From contig JAJZXW010000038.1 in NCBI GenBank assembly GCA_021806225.1, positions 1 to 64,000 on the forward strand: a DNA stretch of 64,000 bases, written 5' to 3'. Below are positions 57,509 through 64,000 of the stretch, piece after piece (the stretch's first letter is position 1; every line of letters begins with the position of its first letter). The notes under the pieces are model-generated. The model ran no database searches, had not been told where the DNA came from, and saw nothing but the letters and a program-made list of their open reading frames with translations. Made by a program: the position numbers and the translations under genes. Origin of the DNA: Nitrospirota bacterium (GTDB taxonomy: Bacteria > Nitrospirota > Leptospirillia > Leptospirillales > Leptospirillaceae).

Positions 57509-58585
57509 TTACGAAATTCGGAATCTCCGGATTTTCTCGATCAGGGTCGTCCGGTTGATCCCCAGGATTTCTGCCGCCCTGGAGCGGTTTCCGCTGGCCC
57601 GCTCCAGGGCCTGGAGAACCAGGCTCCGCTCGAGGTCGCCCAGGAAGACCGACAGGTTGAAGTCTTTGCCGAGCAGCCCTTCGGCCAGAGGGAGTGCTCC
57701 TCCCTCCGGCGGAGGGGCAAACGGCTCCGGCGAGGACGGAGGGGAGACCGTTTCCGGGATTTTTACGTCCGGTTCAGGGACGAACAAGAGGTTGCAGGAT
57801 CGTCCGATTTTTTCCGGGAGGTCGGGAATATCGACTTTTTCTCCGCCCGAAAGGACCAGAAGCCGCTCCATCACATTTTCAAGCTCCCTCACATTTCCCG
57901 GCCACTCGTACTTCACCAGGGCGTTCATGGCGCCGGCCGAAAGCGAAACCGGGTCTCCCCGACCCTCCTCCTCCCATCTTTTGATAAAAAAATCGATGAG
58001 AAGCGGAATATCCTCAGGGCGTTTTCGCAGGGGAGGGATCTCCACGGGAATCACGGCCAGCCGGTAGTAGAGATCCTCCCGGAATCCCCCCGAGCGGGTC
58101 ATTTCCTCGAGGTTGCGATGAGTGGCCGCCAATACGCGGACATTGGCGGTCCGGGGTCTTGCTCCCCCCACCTTCTCATAGACCTTTTCCTGCAGAACCC
58201 GCAAGAGCTTGACCTGGAGAGTGACAGGCAACTCCCCGATCTCGTCGAAGAAGATGGTTCCCCCCTCCGCCACCTCGAATCGGCCGGCCCGGCCGTTCGA
58301 TGCCCCGGTGAAGGCCCCTTTTTCATGGCCGAAGAGCTCGCTTTCCATAAGTCCCTCGGGAATTGCTCCGCAATTCACGGGAACAAAGGGTGCGCTCGCC
58401 CTCGGACTTTCGTCATGGAGGATCCGGGCGATTCTTTCCTTTCCCGTACCGCTTTCCCCGGTGACCAGAACCGTCGAATCGCTCCTGGCCACACGGGCCA
58501 CCAGGTCGAGAAGTTCTGCCACCGGCCTGGAGCGGCCGATGAAACGGCCTGAAAAGTCCGGGAGAGGGGAACCTTTCTTTGCCAT
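57509..58585 (-). CDS. sigma-54-dependent activator lacking a receiver domain
   Basis: FIGRSRPVAELLDLVARVARSDSTVLVTGESGTGKERIARILH, GHEKGAFTGA, C-terminal Fis HTH. Start MAKKGSP with AAGGAG upstream. Confidence 0.93.
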   Translation of the reverse strand: MAKKGSPLPDFSGRFIGRSRPVAELLDLVARVARSDSTVLVTGESGTGKERIARILHDESPRASAPFVPVNCGAIPEGLMESELFGHEKGAFTGASNGRAGRFEVAEGGTIFFDEIGELPVTLQVKLLRVLQEKVYEKVGGARPRTANVRVLAATHRNLEEMTRSGGFREDLYYRLAVIPVEIPPLRKRPEDIPLLIDFFIKRWEEEGRGDPVSLSAGAMNALVKYEWPGNVRELENVMERLLVLSGGEKVDIPDLPEKIGRSCNLLFVPEPDVKIPETVSPPSSPEPFAPPPEGGALPLAEGLLGKDFNLSVFLGDLERSLVLQALERASGNRSRAAEILGINRTTLIEKIRRFRIS

Positions 58586-58653
58586 GGGTTCTCCTTCGGG
58601 TCCAACATTGCCCCCTCCAGCCTTTTCATGCGGATGGGGGGATTTTCGCAAGA

Positions 58654-59613
58654 TTATATCGGACTCGGCCCTTTTTCTCCATGCTCCGGAGCGTTTGCCT
58701 CTTTTCTGAACCGGCATGCCTCAGCGACTCTTTCGAGGAGACGACGAACCGAAACCCTGGAAAGAGCCCCATGGGCTGCTCTGAAGGCGCGAATATCGGA
58801 CTCCGAGGGATCGTCGCCCGAAAGGAAGCGAGAGATGTCATCCCCCGAATTTCTTGAAGGATGCTCCGCGTTATGAGGACAGACCTCCTGGCAGAGGTCG
58901 CAACCGAACAGCCACCGATCGCCCAAGGACTTCCTCAGAGTGGCATCACCCTCTCCCGGCCGTTCGACCGTAAGATAGCTCAGGCATCTTCGGGCATCAA
59001 GGAGATGGGGGGCATCAAAGGCATTTGTCGGACAGGCCTCAAGACATCGGGAACATGTGCCACAGGGATCCCGGCCAGAAAGAGGACTGATTTTTTCGAG
59101 GAGGGGAGTCTTCAGCAGAAGCGATCCGATGGTGAACCAGGACCCAAGACCGGGATGAATCAAAAGGGTGTTTTTTCCTATTCGGCCAAGGCCGGCCATC
59201 TGGGCGTATGATTTTTCAAGGATGCTTCCGTGATCCGGCTTGATCAGGGCTTTTTCCCCCGCAGGGAACAGGTGTGAGATTTCCGAGAGAACGCGCCCGA
59301 AAGCTTTTTCAAAACGGACATGATAGTCCTCTCCCACTGCATAGCGCGCGATCTCGAGTTGACCTTGGGCAGGGGCAGGAGAAAATGCGCGCGGGTCGTA
59401 GGGAAGAAGGCCGAATATGAGGGACCGGTAACCCGGATAGCCATCGGAAAGCGAACGCCGCCTCGATGCTGTCCGTTCAAGATATTCGAGGGTTCCATGG
59501 CGCCCACTGGAAAGCCACTCCATGAAAAATGTCCATTCGGGAACTGGGGGGGGATCGACAAGAATGGCCCAGTCCTCAAACTCACGGTCCATGGCCGGGG
59601 CAAGGATTTCCAT
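58654..59613 (-). CDS. queG: epoxyqueuosine reductase QueG
   Basis: Two 4Fe-4S motifs CGTCSRCLEACPTNAF and CDLCQEVCPHN; WFTIGSLLLKTPL. Confidence 0.93.
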   Translation of the reverse strand: MEILAPAMDREFEDWAILVDPPPVPEWTFFMEWLSSGRHGTLEYLERTASRRRSLSDGYPGYRSLIFGLLPYDPRAFSPAPAQGQLEIARYAVGEDYHVRFEKAFGRVLSEISHLFPAGEKALIKPDHGSILEKSYAQMAGLGRIGKNTLLIHPGLGSWFTIGSLLLKTPLLEKISPLSGRDPCGTCSRCLEACPTNAFDAPHLLDARRCLSYLTVERPGEGDATLRKSLGDRWLFGCDLCQEVCPHNAEHPSRNSGDDISRFLSGDDPSESDIRAFRAAHGALSRVSVRRLLERVAEACRFRKEANAPEHGEKGPSPI

Positions 59614-59665
59614 GATGCAGGACGCCCGGTCGACGGGAGCGGTAGAGCTCCGTGGCGAGGAATGA

Positions 59666-60586
59666 TCAGAAATCCGGAGCCTCCAGCTTGGGGAGGTTCT
59701 CCATCAGAAGCTGAAGAACAACCTCCAGCTGTTTATCCGTCAGATCAAGAGAGCGCAGGGCATCGAACATCGTCGACTCCGGACAGGGAGCCTCTTCGAG
59801 ACCGAATCCGGCCAGGGAGGCGAGACCGTCCGCGAGAGCGACGATCGCTGTTTCAAGCTGATAGGAAGGAGCCTTCGAAGGGTTGTTATGCCATCCGATC
59901 GGAACCCGGATCGAGGAGGGAAAGTGCCAGAAATAGGCCAGCCGGAATCCGACAAAGGCGTGGCTCGCCCCGAACAGATCCTCTTCGAACCTCCAGTCCG
60001 GAATTCCCGGATCCTTCCGTATCAGTTCGGGAATCCAGGGCTCGAAGTCCAGATAGTAGATCACCTTCCCGAAGTCGTGGAGAAGCCCAGCCGTAGCCAG
60101 GTCCTCCGGCTGGCCGACGGCGAGATTTTCACCCAGGATCCGAGACAGGATCGAAACGGCAAAGGAATGTTTCCAAAGCTTGACCACCCCCTCCCGGCCG
60201 TCCACAAGCTGAAGAACGGACATCGAAAGAATCAGACCCCGAATTCCGTTCAACCCCAGGAGTAGGATCGCTTCACGGATCATTCCGATCTTTCCAGATC
60301 GCGCATAATAGGGAGAGTTGGCCACTTTCAGGATCCGGGCGGCCATCGACTGGTCTTCTTCGATGATCCGTGCCAGGCGGGCCATGGAGACATCCGGGTC
60401 GTCCAGATAGGCGAGGGCCGTCCGAACGATGGCCGGAAGGGTCGGCAGATGGTCGATGCTGGAAATTCTTTCGAAAAGCCTGTCTGTCGAAGGTCGGCCC
60501 TGCGAAGAAGGGTTCGGGGGAGAGGAGATGTTCTGGGTCATGCAATTTTCTCCGAATTGTTCCCGAATACCGGAATCCAGCGGCAT
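59666..60586 (-). CDS. HDOD-domain signalling protein
   Basis: LPTLPAIVRTALAYLDDPDVSMARLARIIEEDQSMAARILKVANSPYYARSGKIGMIREAILLLGLNGIRGLILSMSVL. Confidence 0.9.
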   Translation of the reverse strand: MPLDSGIREQFGENCMTQNISSPPNPSSQGRPSTDRLFERISSIDHLPTLPAIVRTALAYLDDPDVSMARLARIIEEDQSMAARILKVANSPYYARSGKIGMIREAILLLGLNGIRGLILSMSVLQLVDGREGVVKLWKHSFAVSILSRILGENLAVGQPEDLATAGLLHDFGKVIYYLDFEPWIPELIRKDPGIPDWRFEEDLFGASHAFVGFRLAYFWHFPSSIRVPIGWHNNPSKAPSYQLETAIVALADGLASLAGFGLEEAPCPESTMFDALRSLDLTDKQLEVVLQLLMENLPKLEAPDF

Positions 60587-60614
60587 CCCCGGGGATTATC
60601 GACCCCCTTCTTCA

Positions 60615-60989
60615 TCAAGGCTCCATGGACCGAATCCTTTGTCGGACCGTCTCCTTTATGGCTTTTTCAAGCGCTCCGTCAAAACGGTCGAGCATCTCTT
60701 TCGGAACTCCCGACTCGGGAGTCACAAGGAGAAGTCGGCTCCTTGCCATCCGAAGCCAATCTTCCCCCCAGCGAAGCCAGAAATCGGCGGAAGAAGCCTC
60801 CGAAGTCGTGACGAAGATTTCCAAAACCCCCATTTTTCTGAGGCGGTCCATCAGGGAAGTTGTGACTCTTTCCCCGGCCCGAACGACTAGTCTCCCCTGG
60901 GAATCGTGAACGTCGACCGCCAACGGCTCCGAGGGTGGGGTAGGCTCCTTGGTCAGCTCAATCCGGACAAAGGGATCCATCTGTCCCAA
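60615..60989 (-). CDS. hypothetical protein upstream of the HDOD gene
   Basis: 124-aa ORF; VDVHDSQGRLVVRAGERVTTSLMDRLRKMGVLEIFV resembles a short module seen before signalling domains. Confidence 0.6.
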   Translation of the reverse strand: MGQMDPFVRIELTKEPTPPSEPLAVDVHDSQGRLVVRAGERVTTSLMDRLRKMGVLEIFVTTSEASSADFWLRWGEDWLRMARSRLLLVTPESGVPKEMLDRFDGALEKAIKETVRQRIRSMEP

Positions 60990-61665
60990 TGGCTTTCTCC
61001 TTTATCAACAAAGCCCTATCGATCCTCTGCCTACCTATCGAACAATACCACTCTTCGAAGAGGCCTGACAAGACTTCCGGACTTTGCCCGGGGATCTGGA
61101 CAGACCCCTGATAGACAGTCACCGCCCGTCCGATGGACAATGCGCCACCAAGGACCTTGGCGCTTTTCAGCATCAGGTCTCCACGGACGGTCTCCCGAAA
61201 ACAAAAAGATCCGTTGGTTGTTTTTGAGGGGGTGTTGTCGGCGGGTGTTATCGAGGAACACCGGAGCTCCATTGTCGTCGGGTGCCCGCACCAAAGGAGG
61301 AAGTCAGCGAAAGCGGCGTGGAGTCTTTCGTAGAAAAGGGTCCAGTTTCCTGGACCAGGCGGAAGGGCGTAACGCGGAAAAAACAGGGAGAGGCAGAGAT
61401 CCATTCCGTGAAGAACGGCACCTCCACCTGTCTGACGGACGGCCACTGATTCCGGGGGCACTCCCCATTCCGGCGGGATGGTTCCTGACCATGTCCGCCC
61501 GACCGTAGCCCCAGTGGAGATCCGAAAAACCCGGAGAATTCCCCTCCGCCCGGGCCTTACCAGGGTGGTGATCTCTCTGTCGCGTGCCATCTGCCCGGAA
61601 GATGACCCGGCTCCGTCGACGAGCAGGACCCAGCGGTCCGAAGGAGTCCCCGGATCCTTCGACAT
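60958..61665 (-). CDS. lplA: lipoate-protein ligase A family protein
   Basis: VAVRQTGGGAVLHGMDLCLSLFFPRY motif; GDLMLKSAKVLGGALSIGRAVTVYQGSVQIP; next to gcvP genes. Confidence 0.83.
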   Translation of the reverse strand: MSKDPGTPSDRWVLLVDGAGSSSGQMARDREITTLVRPGRRGILRVFRISTGATVGRTWSGTIPPEWGVPPESVAVRQTGGGAVLHGMDLCLSLFFPRYALPPGPGNWTLFYERLHAAFADFLLWCGHPTTMELRCSSITPADNTPSKTTNGSFCFRETVRGDLMLKSAKVLGGALSIGRAVTVYQGSVQIPGQSPEVLSGLFEEWYCSIGRQRIDRALLIKEKAIGTDGSLCPD

Positions 61666-61687
61666 CGGCGGATTCCCCTCCGGCTTG

Positions 61688-63190
61688 TCAGGAAAGGTGA
61701 AGGGATGCCGGATCGGTGAGGACCGGATCCCGGGCCGCAGCCACTTCATCGGGCCTCGCCACGGGCGTTCGGCGGGGGGCCTCCTTGATCCTTGACGGAT
61801 TGCTCCGGGCCAAGTCGACAATCCTTCGGAAGTCTTCGGCAAAACGGTCGAGTGTCTCCTTTGACTCCGTCTCCGTCGGCTCGATCATCAGTGCCTCCGG
61901 AACAATGAGGGGAAAGGAGATGGTTGGGGCGTAATAGCCGGCATCGAGTATCTCTTTGGCCAGATCCGAAGCATGAAGCCCTTCGGCTCCCAGCTCTTTG
62001 GCCGAAAGGACAAACTCATGGGCGCAAAGCCCCGACCCGGTTCTCGGGAGGGTCCCGGAAAGGCGTGCCCGGAGATAATTTGCGTTGAGAAGGGCGTAAA
62101 GGGCCACCCGCCGGACACCCTCCCCTCCAAGCATCCTCAAATATCCGAGCGCCCGCAAAAGTACGAGCGTAGAGCCGATGAATGAACGTATCGGCCCTAT
62201 GGAGGTTTCGGGAGAGACCAGGGAATAGCGTTCTCCCTCTTTTCTGATGCGGGGAGAAGGTAGAAAAGGCGCAAGGTGGGCCTTGACACCGACCGGGCCG
62301 GAGCCTGGCCCACCTCCCCCGTGCGGGGTGGCCAGGGTCTTGTGGGTGTTGATATGGACGATGTCGAATCCGAGGTCGCCGGGCCGGAGAAGTCCGATGA
62401 AGGCATTGAAATTGGCACCGTCCATATAAAGGAGTGCCCCGGAATCCTTGACCATGGCCACCATCTTGAGAAGATCCTTTTCGAAAATGCCCAGCGTGCT
62501 CGGAACGGTCATCATCACGAGCGCCGTTTTCTCTGACAGGGTTTCCGCGAGATGGCCCAGATCCACCCCCCCGTCGCTCCCGGAGGGAAGAACGCGAACG
62601 GTAAATCCGCCCATGGCCGCGCTGGCAGGATTGGTGCCGTGCGCCGAATCAGGAATCAGGATTTCCGTCCGGCCCCGGTCCCCCTTCGACTCGAAATAGC
62701 GTCTTGCGATCAAAATCCCGGTCAGCTCCCCATGGGCCCCGGCAGCCGGGGCAAGGGTCACGGCCTCCATCCCGAGGAGATGTCCCAATGACTCCTCGAG
62801 CGTGTGAAGGACCTCCAGCAAGCCCTGCATCCCTTCCGGCCCGGTCCTCGGATGGAGATCGCGGAATCCCGTGATTTCAGAAATCCTGTCCATGATTTTG
62901 GGATTGTATTTCATCGTACAGGAGCCGAGGGGATAAAAATGGGTGTCGACCCCCCGATTCAAATGGGACAGACGGGTGAAGTGACGGACCACGTCAAGCT
63001 CCGACAACTCAGGGAGCGCAAGAGGGGATTTCCGTCTGATCTGTTCGGGACAGCGGCCGTCAAGAGCTTCCGGAGAGATTCCCGGAGGGAAAACCCCACG
63101 GGCTCCCGGACGGCTTTTCTGCCAGAGGGTGGGTTCCATGGGGGGTCTCATCGATCCAGACTCCTCGCCACCGGACAATTCAAGGGACAT
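61688..63190 (-). CDS. gcvPB: glycine dehydrogenase (decarboxylating) subunit 2
   Basis: FYPLGSCTMKYNPKI; AGAHGELTGILIARRYFESKGD; DGANFNAFIGLLRPGDLGFDIVHINTHKTLATPHGGGGPGSGPVGV. Confidence 0.97.
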   Translation of the reverse strand: MSLELSGGEESGSMRPPMEPTLWQKSRPGARGVFPPGISPEALDGRCPEQIRRKSPLALPELSELDVVRHFTRLSHLNRGVDTHFYPLGSCTMKYNPKIMDRISEITGFRDLHPRTGPEGMQGLLEVLHTLEESLGHLLGMEAVTLAPAAGAHGELTGILIARRYFESKGDRGRTEILIPDSAHGTNPASAAMGGFTVRVLPSGSDGGVDLGHLAETLSEKTALVMMTVPSTLGIFEKDLLKMVAMVKDSGALLYMDGANFNAFIGLLRPGDLGFDIVHINTHKTLATPHGGGGPGSGPVGVKAHLAPFLPSPRIRKEGERYSLVSPETSIGPIRSFIGSTLVLLRALGYLRMLGGEGVRRVALYALLNANYLRARLSGTLPRTGSGLCAHEFVLSAKELGAEGLHASDLAKEILDAGYYAPTISFPLIVPEALMIEPTETESKETLDRFAEDFRRIVDLARSNPSRIKEAPRRTPVARPDEVAAARDPVLTDPASLHLS

Positions 63191-63222
63191 CGCTCTTTTA
63201 TCCTCGCATTATGTAAAAAACG

Positions 63223-64000
63223 TCATTTTTCAAGATAGAGCCGAACGATCTCGACGGTCCGCGCAATCTCGGCCTCTGTTCGAAGTTCGGTGGCGCACCA
63301 AAGCATTCTCCGGCTCCAGGAAGGTCCCAGGAGACCTCCGAGAGGAAGCCCCCCGAGAATGCCCTCAGCCAGAAGATGTCGGCTCAAATCGTCGGCGTCC
63401 ACGGGAAGCTCCGAAACGAATTCGTGAAAAAAGTCGGCCTCCGGGTTGATGAGGGAGATCCCCGGTATTGTCTGGAGCCTGGCGCAGAGGTCATGGGCGT
63501 TGGACCACGAGCCTGATGCGGCCCTCCGGAGTCCGCCCGGGCCGAGAAGGGACAGGTAGACCAGAGCCTGCAACGCCAGAAGGGTTTCGTTGCTGCAGAT
63601 GTTCGAGTTGGCCTTTTCGCGACGTATGTGCTGCTCCCGGGCCTGAAGGGTCAGAACGAAACACGGACGGCCCTCCCGATCCTTCGTCAGCCCTGCCAAA
63701 CGGCCCGGAATGCGACGGACAAATTTTTTCCTGGAGGAGAGAAGTCCGAGATAGGGCCCGCCGGAAGACAGTGGAAGCCCCAGAGGCTGCCCCTCTCCCG
63801 AGGCAAGATCAGCCCCCCATTCTCCCGGGGATTTCAGAAGGGCCAGAGAATGAGGATTGGCGTGAATGATGAAAAGAGCCCCCACCCCATGAAGGAGATC
63901 GGAGACCCCGTCGAATTGATCGACCGCCCCCAGAAAGGTCGGCGTGGATCCGACAAAGCATGCGACATCCGGCCCGACGCGGCCCGCGAGACGGGAATAG
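63223..64000 (-). CDS. gcvPA: glycine dehydrogenase (decarboxylating) subunit 1, partial (5' end outside the window)
   Basis: GGPYLGLLSSRKKFVRRIPGRLAG, TLQAREQHIRREKANSNICSNETLLAL; the frame stays open beyond the listed start to the window edge. Confidence 0.95.
   Translation of the reverse strand, partial: YSRLAGRVGPDVACFVGSTPTFLGAVDQFDGVSDLLHGVGALFIIHANPHSLALLKSPGEWGADLASGEGQPLGLPLSSGGPYLGLLSSRKKFVRRIPGRLAGLTKDREGRPCFVLTLQAREQHIRREKANSNICSNETLLALQALVYLSLLGPGGLRRAASGSWSNAHDLCARLQTIPGISLINPEADFFHEFVSELPVDADDLSRHLLAEGILGGLPLGGLLGPSWSRRMLWCATELRTEAEIARTVEIVRLYLEK

Noticed and set aside
1-64000. CRISPR arrays, rRNA or tRNA genes
   Set aside because: No regularly spaced direct repeats and no recognisable structural RNA sequence seen.

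Overview
The 64 kb window is dominated by one large flagellar and chemotaxis locus. Every gene I can support lies on the minus strand, so transcription runs from high to low coordinates. From right to left it contains: glycine cleavage P-protein subunits (gcvPA partial, gcvPB) with a lipoate ligase; an HDOD protein; QueG; a sigma-54 activator without a receiver domain; a secreted TPR protein with a histidine kinase and an NtrC-type regulator; flgBC-fliEFGHIJ-motE-fliK-flgDE; a terminator; fliL-fliN-fliOPQR-flhBA-flhF-flhG; fliA; cheY-cheA-mcp-cheW-motAB; a small FliK-like/FlhB-C-terminal-like pair; flgFGAHIJ plus a flagellin; flgMN-flgKL; a CsrA-FliW fusion ORF; a second flagellin; fliD-fliS; and a five-gene glycosyltransferase island. 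No rRNA, tRNA, CRISPR array or transposase was recognised. The gene set and GC content suggest an environmental Nitrospirota such as Leptospirillum, but that is inference only. The best 'second look' candidates are: (1) CsrA and FliW encoded as one ORF with a possible internal FliW start, directly upstream of a flagellin whose leader has a consensus sigma-28 promoter and CsrA-like GGA hairpins; (2) split sigma-54/sigma-28 control of two flagellins; (3) a chemoreceptor with a CXXCH heme-type motif; (4) absence of fliM between fliL and fliN; (5) a stand-alone FlhB C-terminal paralog paired with a FliK-like ORF.
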